DNA of 64,000 nucleotides, from assembly GCA_036960565.1 (NCBI GenBank), contig JBALXQ010000007.1, positions 87,212 through 151,211 of the forward strand. Direction: 5' to 3'. This document shows, piece by piece, positions 1 through 8,401 of this stretch (positions are counted from its first letter, which is position 1; each line of letters begins with the position of its first letter). The notes under the pieces are model-generated. The model saw only the letters and a program-made list of their open reading frames with translations, ran no database searches and was not told the origin of the DNA. Position numbers and translations under genes: made by a program. The DNA comes from Bermanella sp036960565 (GTDB lineage Bacteria; Pseudomonadota; Gammaproteobacteria; Pseudomonadales; Oceanobacteraceae).

Positions 1-497
1 TCTTGGATGTGGTGGCTGACATAGTAGCCTAGGCCTTCGTTGTGGCGCACAAACCCGTACTGTTCGTCCTGTTTAAGTAGCTGTTTAGTGTTTAGATCGC
101 CGGTGATGTTACTTATCTGTTTTACTTCTTTAAATTCCTTATTAATTTTTTGTGCTGCGTAAAGCAGCTTGCCGGTGATATCAAAAAAAAGAACGGCATT
201 TGTTTCTGTTTCTAAAAAAGAAGGGTTGAATATATTTTCCTGAATATATTTTCGGTTTCCAGTGTGAATGAAGTCATATGTATCATCCCATTTAGACCAG
301 TCTAAGTTAAAGAGGGTGAAGTTAGCTCTGTCGCTTGCATAAGCCGAAGCAAGGGAAGATATGTTGTACCTGCGAAGATCTAATTCTGCCGTTTGTAAAG
401 AGGGGAGGACAACAAACAGGCGGTACAATAGAAGGCTTCCCCCTATTACTAGGGTGTATAAGATGGCTGCCAGCCATACTAGGCTCTTTAAGTTCAT
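1..497 (-). CDS. CHASE4-domain sensor protein, 5' part only (runs off left edge)
   Basis: Translating the minus strand from the ATG at 497 gives 165 codons with no stop before the window edge. Residues about 5-28 form a membrane segment. The following periplasmic part contains the run LFNLDWSKWDDTYDFI, the hallmark of CHASE4 extracellular sensor domains, and a later VLFFDITGKLLYA strand. CHASE4 proteins sense an unknown periplasmic ligand and normally continue into a HAMP/PAS and GGDEF, EAL or histidine-kinase output. That output lies outside the window, so the enzymatic role cannot be stated. The start is chosen because it gives a short basic N-terminus directly before the membrane helix. 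Confidence 0.8.
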   Translation of the reverse strand, partial: MNLKSLVWLAAILYTLVIGGSLLLYRLFVVLPSLQTAELDLRRYNISSLASAYASDRANFTLFNLDWSKWDDTYDFIHTGNRKYIQENIFNPSFLETETNAVLFFDITGKLLYAAQKINKEFKEVKQISNITGDLNTKQLLKQDEQYGFVRHNEGLGYYVSHHIQ

Positions 498-549
498 CTT
501 ATGAGAGTAGTCAGTATTTGCCGGTCTCGCTAACATGAAGCTATAGAGG

Positions 550-567
550 TCCCCCTGTACAGGGGGA
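550..567. other. 18-bp perfect palindrome between CHASE4 gene and GMC gene
   Basis: The sequence TCCCCCTGTACAGGGGGA is a perfect palindrome lying 14 bases past the stop of the GMC oxidoreductase gene and about 50 bases before the CHASE4 gene start. It has no following T-run on either strand, so it is not a classical terminator. It could be a U-less terminator or a protein-binding site. Confidence 0.5.
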
Positions 568-580
568 GTTTAGGCGCCAG

Positions 581-2206
581 TTAGCTGGCTTGTTTTAATT
601 TCTGGCTTTGCTTAATTATCATGTCAGCGGCTTTTTCGGCGATCATGATGGTGGGTGCATTGGTATTGCCTGAGACCAGTGTCGGCATGATGGAAGCATC
701 TACGATTCTTAAATTCTCAATGCCATGTACTTTTAGCTGGGTATCAACCACGGCCAAGGGATCATTTTCCGATCCCATCTTACATGAGCCTACCGGATGG
801 TATTCTGTGTCGGCGGTGTTTCGAATGTAATCTTCCAATTGAGGGATGTTGTTTCTTTCTAGTGGGTAAAGCATCTTTCCTTTTACCTGGTTAAAGGCTG
901 GGCTTTCCATGATATCTAGGGCTTTTTGCAAGCCTTTCACTAGAGTGTCTAAATCTTCTTTTTCAGCCAGAAAATTAGGGTCTATAAGCGGATCATCTTT
1001 CGGGTTTTTACTGGCTAAGCGTACGGTTCCACGGCTTTTAGGCCTTAGTAAGGTGGCATGGAGGCTGTAACCATGCCCTAGATGCATCTTGCGATTGTGG
1101 TCGTCGACGATGCCAATAACGTACTCTAATTCAATATCCGGCGCAGGTAGGCTCTCGTCGGTTTTAAAGAAGGCGGCTGACTCTGCAAAATTACTGGTGA
1201 CGATACCTTTGCGGCTCTTAATCCATTGGTAAACACCCTTAATAATATCTAGGCCACCAAGAATTGAGATACCATAAGTGCCCTCGTGCTTTGGGGTGCG
1301 ATAAATGGGGATGGTTGTGATGTGGTCTTGTAAATTACTGCCTACCCCTGGCACGTCGAGCTTAACCGGTATGCCCAAATCAGTTAAATGTTGAGCTGGG
1401 CCAACCCCTGATAACTGCAGTATTTGTGGGGAGCCAAATGCGCCTGCGCTGAGTATGATTTCTTTACTGGCGGTAATTGTGTGTATTTTTTTCCCCTGAA
1501 AATAGCTTACGCCGGTGGCCTTGTTGTCTTCTATTTCAATTTTGCTTACATGGGCTTGGGTGATAACGGTTAGGTTGGGGCGATTGAGGTGAGGGGTGAT
1601 AAAGGCTTTAGCAGCGCTGCAACGCTCGCCATTAATATGGGTTACCTGATTCATTCGGTAGCCTTCTTGTTGTCCTCCATTAAAGTCTGAGTTGGCTTGC
1701 AACCCTTGCTCTTGGCAAGCCTTTAAGAAAAAGTCGTTCATGTGGCTAGGGCTGCGTAACTCGGCCACGTTCAAAGGTCCGCCTTGGCCGTGAAAACTGT
1801 TATTTAGGGTTTCGTTATGCTCTGACTTTTTAAAGTAGGGTAGTACTTCCTGGTAGCTCCAGCCTTCATTGCCCATCTGTGCCCAGTTATCGTAGTCCCA
1901 CTTATTGCCACGCATGTAAACCATGGCATTAATAGAGCTGCTACCCCCTAGTAGCTTTCCTCGTGGCTGTATGCCCTTTCTACCGTTGAGGCCTTTTTGT
2001 TCGACTGTGTCAAAATGCCAGCTAAAAATTCCAAATGGCACGGTCGCTGCTAGTCCCGCAGGAGCGTGAGTAAAGGCGCTGGTATCTTTTTTCCCAGCTT
2101 CTAGCAAACAAACGCTTACCTTTGGGTCTTCAGAAAGCCTTCCCGCCATTACGCAACCAGCGCTGCCGCCGCCGATGATGATGTAGTCAAAGTTGTTAGG
2201 GTTCAT
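581..2206 (-). CDS. GMC-family FAD-dependent alcohol/choline-type dehydrogenase
   Basis: A 541-residue flavoprotein that should oxidise a primary alcohol with FAD. It has the N-terminal dinucleotide motif IIGGGSAG (residues 10-17), GMC signature 1 at 82-100 (RGKLLGGSSSINAMVYMRG), GMC signature 2 around 255-269 (GAFGSPQILQLSGVG) and the C-terminal active-site region YHPVGSCKMG with His about 470 and Asn about 514. The length fits choline dehydrogenase/AlkJ-type enzymes. The substrate cannot be read from the sequence. A lone BetA role is unlikely because no betB or betI is nearby. The divergent AraC regulator 110 bp away is the obvious candidate controller, an arrangement seen for aliphatic alcohol oxidation genes. 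Confidence 0.9.
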   Translation of the reverse strand: MNPNNFDYIIIGGGSAGCVMAGRLSEDPKVSVCLLEAGKKDTSAFTHAPAGLAATVPFGIFSWHFDTVEQKGLNGRKGIQPRGKLLGGSSSINAMVYMRGNKWDYDNWAQMGNEGWSYQEVLPYFKKSEHNETLNNSFHGQGGPLNVAELRSPSHMNDFFLKACQEQGLQANSDFNGGQQEGYRMNQVTHINGERCSAAKAFITPHLNRPNLTVITQAHVSKIEIEDNKATGVSYFQGKKIHTITASKEIILSAGAFGSPQILQLSGVGPAQHLTDLGIPVKLDVPGVGSNLQDHITTIPIYRTPKHEGTYGISILGGLDIIKGVYQWIKSRKGIVTSNFAESAAFFKTDESLPAPDIELEYVIGIVDDHNRKMHLGHGYSLHATLLRPKSRGTVRLASKNPKDDPLIDPNFLAEKEDLDTLVKGLQKALDIMESPAFNQVKGKMLYPLERNNIPQLEDYIRNTADTEYHPVGSCKMGSENDPLAVVDTQLKVHGIENLRIVDASIMPTLVSGNTNAPTIMIAEKAADMIIKQSQKLKQAS

Positions 2207-2316
2207 TTTTATTATTCCGTCTCTTTGATGATATAAATCATGATGCCATGGGGTATGGGCTTAAAACTTGCCTTTATCGGACAGGGCGATAAGCTGCGTT
2301 ATCAAAAGGAGGTCTT

Positions 2317-3339
2317 ATGACTCAATGGGTGCGTAGCGAATCTCTTCGTGGTTACAAACAATTAGTGTCTGAGCTAGGAGGTGATGGTGAGAAATTAATA
2401 CAGGCCAATGGCTTGGCCTTGGATGTAATAGAAACCGACGGCCTTATGATTCCTTATCGGAAATTTGTCAGTTTGCTAGAAGATACTGCTGTGCAATTAG
2501 ATTGCTCCGATTTTGGAATGCGCTTTTCTTTACGTCAGGATTTTAGCATTTTAGGTCCCATTGCCTTGGCTGCTCAGCAAGGTGACGTTCTTGAGCAAGC
2601 TCTACAGAGGGTGGTTAATTATATTCATGTCTATAGTCCTGGTATTTCTATAGGTGTGAGTGAGCTTCCCGATAGGTCTCATTTTTTGCTGACCTTTGAT
2701 ATTTTGTTAAAGCCCATGCCTTTGGCACGCCAGGCCAATGAGTTATCTATCGCCTTAGCGGCACAAATTGTTGCCATGTTAAGCAGTGGGCAAGGTGAAG
2801 TGGTGAAGCTTTTATTGCCCCACGGCATGCTGAACTCTTCTGTTTTATATAAAAGGATTTTTAAATGCCCCATTGAATTTCATCAAGGGGTGGCGGGACT
2901 GGTTCTAAATAAAAACATTCTAAAGCTACCTATTTCTGGAGCGACGGGGGAGCTGGGGCGAGTGGCCTTAAGCTATCTGCAGAGTCATTATTTGGCTAAG
3001 GAGTTTAGTTTGGAGGAAAAGGTAGAGGCTTTAATTAAACCGCTGTTAATGGTGGATCAATGTACAAATGAAACCATTGCTAATACGTTAAATATGCAAG
3101 TTCGCCAATTGCATCGGTCTTTACATTTACAAGGCACTAACTTTGTAAAAATTAAAGATAAAGTTAGAAAATTTTTAGCTGAAGGGTATTTGCAGCAAGA
3201 GGTTTTAAATCTAGGGCAGATAGCTGGGCTACTAGGATATGCCGAGCAATCTGCTTTTAGTCGAAGTTGTCGGCGCTGGTTTCAAGCCAGTCCTAGGCAA
3301 GTTAGGGATAAATATAAAGCCAGGAAGGATGGGCTTTGA
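2317..3339 (+). CDS. AraC-family transcriptional regulator
   Basis: A 340-residue regulator with an N-terminal arabinose-binding-like effector domain (about residues 15-205) and a C-terminal pair of helix-turn-helix motifs (about 235-335). The latter ends in the AraC signature GYAEQSAFSRSCRRWFQASP. The start has an excellent ribosome-binding site (AAGGAGG, 4 nt before the ATG). It is transcribed away from the GMC dehydrogenase with a 110-bp shared promoter region, so it most likely activates that gene in response to an alcohol, alkane or fatty-acid-like effector. The effector is inference only. Confidence 0.9.
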   Translation: MTQWVRSESLRGYKQLVSELGGDGEKLIQANGLALDVIETDGLMIPYRKFVSLLEDTAVQLDCSDFGMRFSLRQDFSILGPIALAAQQGDVLEQALQRVVNYIHVYSPGISIGVSELPDRSHFLLTFDILLKPMPLARQANELSIALAAQIVAMLSSGQGEVVKLLLPHGMLNSSVLYKRIFKCPIEFHQGVAGLVLNKNILKLPISGATGELGRVALSYLQSHYLAKEFSLEEKVEALIKPLLMVDQCTNETIANTLNMQVRQLHRSLHLQGTNFVKIKDKVRKFLAEGYLQQEVLNLGQIAGLLGYAEQSAFSRSCRRWFQASPRQVRDKYKARKDGL

Positions 3340-3366
3340 ATGGTTCTCTGGAAGCAGGTGATTGTA

Positions 3367-4053
3367 TTAGGTTTTAACACTAAAGGGGGTCTCAATAAAC
3401 GAAGTGCCATCAGATATCTGGATATTTAACTTATATACTTTGTCGCGTACTAGATATTTCTTATTTATCAGGGTGCCTGACTGTGCGTCGATAGAGAAAT
3501 ATTCTCGGTCTAGCCCCTTAAGTTTAAAGTTGAGCGTGTCTTCGTCTGGGTCGCTGGCTAAAAAGGTATAGATCTCAGTGTTTAACTGAGTGTTGCGGTA
3601 CAGTTCTATGCTGCTGACTGTGCTTTGTAAAATAGGCTCCATATTCTCTTTGGTTTGAACGTTTATTTTTTTAGAACTGGAGCGCCACCCGCTTTCATCT
3701 ATTGCATATATTTCATATTTGTAATTCTGACTTGGCTGTAAATATGAATCGGTAAACGTTTTTTGGCTCGAGGGCAGCTCTGTTAATAGGATTTGATTAC
3801 GATATATTTGGTAGTTGAATTTTTGCGTTGAATTATATGGGTGGTCCCATATTAGGGTTGTTTCGTTGTGATCAGTGCTGTGGCTTTTGAAATCAGTGGG
3901 GCTATGCATAACCTCTCTTTCCTGTGTGGGGCGAGTATAGGCTTGATCATTAAAGTTATTTGACTGGTAATTATGCCCCAGTTTTTTGGGGTTCTGGATT
4001 GCATATAAGGTGCTGGTACTAATAAGTAAAAGAATTATTATTTTATAAATCAC
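3367..4053 (-). CDS. Small secreted protein with FN3-like and cadherin-like domains
   Basis: A 228-residue protein with a short signal peptide (IIILLLISTSTLYA, cleavage near residue 19). Residues about 20-60 are a polar linker. Residues about 60-133 look like a fibronectin type III fold (TTLIWDHP, NYQIYRNQ, NYKYEIYAIDESGW). Residues about 140-228 look like a cadherin-type repeat (ASDPDEDTLNFKLKG, FSIDAQSGTL, NIQISDGT), including acidic Ca2+-binding-like residues. No catalytic domain, sorting signal or membrane anchor is visible. Such domains mediate adhesion or protein contacts. It stands alone, between the AraC gene and malate synthase. Function unknown. Confidence 0.65.
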   Translation of the reverse strand: MIYKIIILLLISTSTLYAIQNPKKLGHNYQSNNFNDQAYTRPTQEREVMHSPTDFKSHSTDHNETTLIWDHPYNSTQKFNYQIYRNQILLTELPSSQKTFTDSYLQPSQNYKYEIYAIDESGWRSSSKKINVQTKENMEPILQSTVSSIELYRNTQLNTEIYTFLASDPDEDTLNFKLKGLDREYFSIDAQSGTLINKKYLVRDKVYKLNIQISDGTSFIETPFSVKT

Positions 4054-4374
4054 TTGGGCCTCACTTTATAAAGTCAATTTTGGTGATTGAGGAAATCCAA
4101 GGAAATGATAGGTGTTCATCTCTACAGCTGTTTTTTCAATCGATTTATTAATTTCACGCAGTATAAAGAGAACTTATGTTGGTGGGGTGGTGTGCATTTC
4201 AGGATGTGACATCCATCAATAAAAAGTTTGAAAACTACTAACTTAGTGGGCAATGAATGCCAAGACAGGTGAAGTCTTGCAACTTATGATGTGTTTAATA
4301 CATAAAAAAACCGGCCTAGGCCGGTTTTTTTATTCAATGCTTGAAATGCATCAAGCCAGTAGCACTATAAAGAA
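4054..4374. other. Intergenic region, 321 bp, with one terminator
   Basis: No credible coding frame. The right end holds the palindromic terminator at 4304-4331. A small 6-bp stem (CAAGAC/GTCTTG, 4261-4279) lies just before it. The left part contains the promoter region of the FN3/cadherin gene. I see no RNA gene. Confidence 0.6.
4304..4331 (-). terminator. Intrinsic terminator of glcB (symmetrical)
   Basis: Seven A, CCGGCC, TA, GGCCGG, seven T: a perfectly symmetrical stem-loop with T-runs on both strands, 43 bp after the glcB stop. It can work in either direction, but only glcB reads into it as a gene end. Confidence 0.85.
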
Positions 4375-6561
4375 TTACTTAATGCCCTTGGCTTCTTTAT
4401 ATTGCAAGCGGTAAGCATGAAGCAATGGCTCAGTGTAACCGCTAGGCTGCTCTTTACCTTTAAAGATAAGGTCGGAGGCGGCTTGGAAAGCAATGCCGTT
4501 AAATTCTGGAGCCATGTTGTTGTAGTGAGGGTCAGATGCATTCTGTCCGTCTACAATGGCGGCCATACGTTTAAGGCTTTCTTCAATTTGCTCTTTAGTC
4601 GCAATGCCATGCTCTAACCAGTTACATAGGTGCTGAGACGAAATACGCAAAGTAGCGCGATCTTCCATTAAGCCTACATTGTTAATGTCTGGCACTTTCG
4701 AGCAACCGACACCCGCATCAACCCAACGAACTACATAGCCTAGAAGACCCTGACAGTTATTGTCGATTTCGTTCTGAATGAATTCAGGTGTTAGTGCATC
4801 AGCAGTAGCCTTGTCCATCAAAGGAATATCAAGGATATCGTCAATAGATGCGTGCTTGCGAGTCTTGATGATATTCTGTGTCGCAAAAACATCTACCTGA
4901 TGGTAGTGCAATGCGTGCAAAGTGGCGGCTGTTGGAGAAGGTGTCCAAGCTGTGTTTGCACCCGCTTTAGGATGAGCAATTTTCTGCTCCATCATCTGAC
5001 CCATTTCGTCAGGGATAGGCCACATGCCTTTACCAATTTGAGCGCGACCTTGCAGGCCAGTTTCCAAACCTGTGTCTACATTCCAGTCTTCGTAAGCGCC
5101 AATCCAGTTTTGCTGCTTCATGATGGACTTGGCAACAAAAGGACCTGCTTGCATAGAAGTGTGTAGCTCATCACCAGTGCGATCTAAGAAGCCAGTGTTG
5201 ATGAATACAACACGTTCAGACGCGGCACGAATACATTCTTTAAGGTTTACAGTAGTACGGCGCTCTTCATCCATGATGCCCACTTTAAGGGTGTTCTTAG
5301 GCAAAGAAAGTAACTCTTCAACGCGACCAAATAATTCAGTGGTGAATGCCACTTCTTCAGGGCCGTGCATCTTAGGCTTAACGATATTTACAGAACCAGT
5401 AGTTGAGTTCTTAAACGGAGAGTTGCCTTTAATATCGTGAATAGCGATCAAAGATGAAACAACACCATCCATAATGCCTTCAGGAATTTCAAAACCTTCT
5501 TTGTCGATGATCGCAGGGTTAGTCATCAAGTGACCAACGTTACGAATAAACAACATAGAGCGACCTTTAACACTGAAAGATTCGCCAGTTGGTGATGTGT
5601 ATTCGCGATCGGCATTCATCTTACGGATGAAGCTGGAATCGCCTTTTTTAACTTCAATTTGCAAGTTACCTTGCATTAGGCCTAACCAGTTGCTGTAGGC
5701 AACTACTTTATCGGCAGCGTCTACTGCGGCAATAGAATCTTCACAGTCCATGATGGTGGTTAAAGCAGATTCCATCAGGATGTCTTTCATGCCGGCCGCA
5801 TCAGTTGAACCGATAGGGTTAGAGGCATCGAATTGCAACTCAAAGCCTAAACCGTTGTTCGTTAGCAAAATACCGGTAGGGGCGGAAGCATCACCTTGGT
5901 AACCGGTAAATTTACTGGCATCTTTAAGGCCGGTAGTAGATCCGTCGGCTAAAGTAACAACCAGCTTGCCAGCTTCGATTGTATATTGAGTGGTTCCTTC
6001 ATGTTGGCCAGAAGCCAAAGGAGCGGCATTATTCAAGAAGTCACGAGCGTAAGCGATAACCTTGTCACCACGAACCTTGTTGTAGCCTTTGCCTTTTTCG
6101 GCGCCGCCTTCTTCAGAGATGGCTTTGGTGCCGTACAAACCGTCGTACAATGAACCCCAGCGAGCATTCGATGCGTTTAATGCAAAGCGAGCATTCATAA
6201 TTGGCACTACCAACTGAGGGCCGGCCATTGTTGCAATTTCAGGCTCTACGTTTTGCGTGGTGGCTGTGAAATCAGCGCCTTCAGGCACTAGGTAACCAAT
6301 TTCTTGTAGGAACGCTTTGTATTCAGCAGCGTTGTGACCCTGATCTTTACGGTCAGTGTGGTAAGTGTCGATCTTGGCTTGTAAGTCTTCACGCTTAGCA
6401 AGCAGGGTGCGGTTTTTTGGAGCAAGATCGTGGACGATTGCATCGAAACCAGTCCAGAAAGCTGACTGGTCTACGCCAGTACCTGGAATGGCTTTTTCAT
6501 TTACAAAATCAAAAAGTTCTTTAGCGACTTTTAAGCCACCAGCTTGAATGCGTTCAGTCAT
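4375..6561 (-). CDS. glcB: Malate synthase G
   Basis: Condenses glyoxylate with acetyl-CoA to malate, the second step of the glyoxylate shunt, in the cytosol. The 728-residue protein matches the isoform G length (about 720-730). It shows the conserved N-terminus MTERIQAGGLKVAKELFDF, the CEDSIAAVD acidic site, GRSMLFIRNVGHLMTNPA, VGIMDEERRTTVNLKECI and the C-terminal YVVRWVDAGVGCSKVPDI region. I start at the second of two adjacent ATGs (6561) because GAGG lies 6 nt upstream and family members begin with MTER. A longer reading to 6600 has no support. Isocitrate lyase is not in this window. Monocistronic, ending at the symmetrical terminator. Confidence 0.97.
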   Translation of the reverse strand: MTERIQAGGLKVAKELFDFVNEKAIPGTGVDQSAFWTGFDAIVHDLAPKNRTLLAKREDLQAKIDTYHTDRKDQGHNAAEYKAFLQEIGYLVPEGADFTATTQNVEPEIATMAGPQLVVPIMNARFALNASNARWGSLYDGLYGTKAISEEGGAEKGKGYNKVRGDKVIAYARDFLNNAAPLASGQHEGTTQYTIEAGKLVVTLADGSTTGLKDASKFTGYQGDASAPTGILLTNNGLGFELQFDASNPIGSTDAAGMKDILMESALTTIMDCEDSIAAVDAADKVVAYSNWLGLMQGNLQIEVKKGDSSFIRKMNADREYTSPTGESFSVKGRSMLFIRNVGHLMTNPAIIDKEGFEIPEGIMDGVVSSLIAIHDIKGNSPFKNSTTGSVNIVKPKMHGPEEVAFTTELFGRVEELLSLPKNTLKVGIMDEERRTTVNLKECIRAASERVVFINTGFLDRTGDELHTSMQAGPFVAKSIMKQQNWIGAYEDWNVDTGLETGLQGRAQIGKGMWPIPDEMGQMMEQKIAHPKAGANTAWTPSPTAATLHALHYHQVDVFATQNIIKTRKHASIDDILDIPLMDKATADALTPEFIQNEIDNNCQGLLGYVVRWVDAGVGCSKVPDINNVGLMEDRATLRISSQHLCNWLEHGIATKEQIEESLKRMAAIVDGQNASDPHYNNMAPEFNGIAFQAASDLIFKGKEQPSGYTEPLLHAYRLQYKEAKGIK

Positions 6562-6954
6562 CATATGCCTCGTATTTAGTGCGCAATGGCTTAGTAACAC
6601 CCGTGCTAAGCCATCTTCCTGCTTTTGTTTGCCGACCGCTTTTGTTTCTAGGGGGTTAACTATGTATAGCGGCTTTAAAAGTGCGGCCGATTCTACCTGA
6701 AAAATAATTCAAGACCATAGATTAGAGCCCCATTACAAGGGCTTTCAGGGTTTTTTAAAACACCTGTTTTAATATGGCTTCGATGCAGGCACCAGCAGCG
6801 CTGGCGGGGGCGAAATTTTACATGGTATTTAAAGTAGATTAAGATTGATGAATAGTGAATATAGATTGTATTTATAGTGGGTGAATTGGGTAAATAAAGA
6901 ACGAAAGTGTTGGCTGGCCTATGCTCAACTCGCTGGCTAGGCTAGACTGCAGAT
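6562..6954. other. Intergenic region, 393 bp, divergent promoters
   Basis: Separates glcB (minus) from the DUF1289 gene (plus) and must hold both promoters. I see only a weak 5-bp stem (AGCCC/GGGCT, 6726-6743) and AT-rich stretches around 6830-6900. No reading frame or RNA gene is convincing. Confidence 0.5.
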
Positions 6955-7188
6955 ATGCAGCAAGTAGAGCTTTTCCCCGTCCCCAGTCCATGTATAGACG
7001 TTTGCCAGAGCAATGCAAAAGGATATTGCCTTGGGTGTTTGCGCAGTCGAACCGAACGGCAAAAGTGGAATGGCATGATGCCAGCAGAGAAAATGCGGGT
7101 TATCGATTTGTGTGCGCTTCGTAAAGCTAAATTAGAGGCCATGTTAAAGGCCAAACAAGAAAAAACGGCTGAAAAGAGCGACGGATAG
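6955..7188 (+). CDS. DUF1289 family small cysteine-rich protein
   Basis: A 77-residue protein with the DUF1289 pattern SPCIDVCQ...GYCLGCLRSRTERQKWNGM in residues 10-40. Four conserved cysteines (PCxxxC and CxxC) suggest metal or iron-sulfur binding. The C-terminal third is a basic helix (KLEAMLKAKQEK). Function is unknown in the family; E. coli YdhL is a member. It is convergent with the NAD-binding protein gene, 11 bp apart. The ATG at 6955 leaves nine residues before the motif. No strong ribosome-binding site is visible. Confidence 0.85.
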   Translation: MQQVELFPVPSPCIDVCQSNAKGYCLGCLRSRTERQKWNGMMPAEKMRVIDLCALRKAKLEAMLKAKQEKTAEKSDG

Positions 7189-7199
7189 TCGCCTTGTCA

Positions 7200-7862
7200 T
7201 TAACGTTTTGCCAATGATAAAATCTGCGTATTCTCTATTAAGCTCGTTCCCATTTGATTTAAACCTAAAATACTGGCCATAGCATTAGCCACATTATCCA
7301 TTTCTATGGGCCGATAGTTTTTGAGGGGACCCACCAGTAAAGGTGAGATAAGTTTGGAGGCTAGGGCGCCAAACTGCTCAGCTAGTCGGAATTGTTTACG
7401 CTGGCCAATGAGTAAACTAGGCCTGAAAACCCATAACTGCTGCCAAGTCATGGCTTGCAATGCCTCTTCCATGCGTCCCTTAGTTTGCAAATAGAAACCA
7501 CCTTTGTGGGCGTTAGCGCCGATAGAGCTAATAACCGCAAATCTTGCAGCATTATGACGCTGGGCCAATTGTGCAAATTCAGTTACATAATGAAGGTCTA
7601 CTTTTTCAAATGCGGCTTTGGATCCTGCTTGTTTAATGGTGGAGCCCAAGCAGCAGTAGGCTAGGTTAAAATCTAATTTCAAATCTAGTGTGTTGAGTTG
7701 GTTAAAATCTACTTGGTGTTGAATGACTCTAGGATCATTCATTTTTAGCTGGCGCCTATTAAGTAAATGTATGCAGTCAACGCGGGTGTCCAGCAGCAAT
7801 TGTTTAACCAGTCTTTGGCCTACCTCGCCAGAGGCGCCCACCATTAAAATATTTTTTTTCAT
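7200..7862 (-). CDS. NAD(P)-binding Rossmann protein, HTATIP2/YbjT-like atypical SDR
   Basis: A 220-residue protein with an N-terminal NAD(P) motif GASGEVGQRLV (residues 8-18), a strand FAVISSIGAN and the sequence YLQTKGRMEEAL, where Tyr and Lys take the SDR YxxxK positions. This fits the atypical short-chain dehydrogenase group related to HTATIP2. The substrate is unknown. The start is the ATG at 7862, which overlaps the stop of the TerB gene in an ATGA arrangement and gives the usual MKKNILMVGASG N-terminus. A reading nine residues longer is not supported. The overlap implies translational coupling with the upstream TerB gene. Confidence 0.85.
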   Translation of the reverse strand: MKKNILMVGASGEVGQRLVKQLLLDTRVDCIHLLNRRQLKMNDPRVIQHQVDFNQLNTLDLKLDFNLAYCCLGSTIKQAGSKAAFEKVDLHYVTEFAQLAQRHNAARFAVISSIGANAHKGGFYLQTKGRMEEALQAMTWQQLWVFRPSLLIGQRKQFRLAEQFGALASKLISPLLVGPLKNYRPIEMDNVANAMASILGLNQMGTSLIENTQILSLAKR

Positions 7863-8302
7863 GATTGCGCTCGAGCCTTGTGCTTGCACTGCATGAATTC
7901 GCTGTGCCTAAGATGAAGAAGGTCGGCAATTTTACGAATCATGTTGTCTTCATATTTGTCGATGTACTGATCGGCAAAGGCTACCTTCCATAAGGTAGTG
8001 CACAAATCCAATTTTTGATCCAAGCTGAATTGTTCATTTAGATAGTGAGTGAACTGATGAAGAGAAAGGGCGTGATCTACATCCTGCTGAGCTATTTCGA
8101 TTAGCTCTTCACACTCTTTAAGTGATAGTTGTGTGTGTTGATGCAGCAAATTGGGCATTGCTGCCCGTTCAGTATCGCTGAAATCATTATCACTAAAAGC
8201 AACTTCTAACAACAGTGCCGCAGCTGCCCGGCTGGGTGAATTGGCATCGGACTTTTCAGTTTGTTGTTCATCTTTAAACCAATCCAGTACGCGTTTAAAC
8301 AT
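7859..8302 (-). CDS. TerB-like (tellurite resistance/DjlA N-terminal fold) protein
   Basis: A 147-residue all-helical protein. Residues about 25-140 fit the TerB family: AAALLLEVAFSDNDFSDTERAAM, an acidic first repeat, and LWKVAFADQYIDKYEDNMIRKIADLLHL, the second. These acidic D-x-D loops resemble metal sites in TerB. No J domain and no signal peptide, so cytosolic. It is the first gene of a two-gene unit with the NAD-binding protein (4-nt overlap). Isolated TerB proteins have no fixed function, and a tellurite role should not be assumed. Confidence 0.85.
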   Translation of the reverse strand: MFKRVLDWFKDEQQTEKSDANSPSRAAAALLLEVAFSDNDFSDTERAAMPNLLHQHTQLSLKECEELIEIAQQDVDHALSLHQFTHYLNEQFSLDQKLDLCTTLWKVAFADQYIDKYEDNMIRKIADLLHLRHSEFMQCKHKARAQS

Positions 8303-8356
8303 GGTATTGACCTGTGCGATAGAGTAAGAGGGTAGTGTTTATATTATGGGGATGAA

Positions 8357-8393
8357 TTCAATCAGAGCAAGGTGTACGGATGCTCTGATTGAA
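8357..8393. other. Perfect 13-bp hairpin 3' of tal (no U-tract)
   Basis: TTCAATCAGAGCA pairs perfectly with TGCTCTGATTGAA around an 11-nt loop. It lies 9 bp past the transaldolase stop on the minus strand. On that strand no T-run follows. On the plus strand a short CTCTGTTTTT follows, but no plus-strand gene ends here. Possible U-less terminator or RNA-stability element. Confidence 0.6.
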
Positions 8394-8401
8394 CTCTGTT
8401 T

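Noticed and set aside
335..538. Plus-strand 67-codon ORF at the left edge
   Set aside because: It is antisense to the CHASE4 coding sequence, which has a clear domain signature.
550..567. CTGTACAG within the left-edge palindrome as a LexA box
   Set aside because: The eight-base spacer between CTGT and ACAG is missing.
4852..5440. Plus-strand ORFs inside malate synthase G
   Set aside because: They are mirror frames of a long, well conserved gene and have no domain features.
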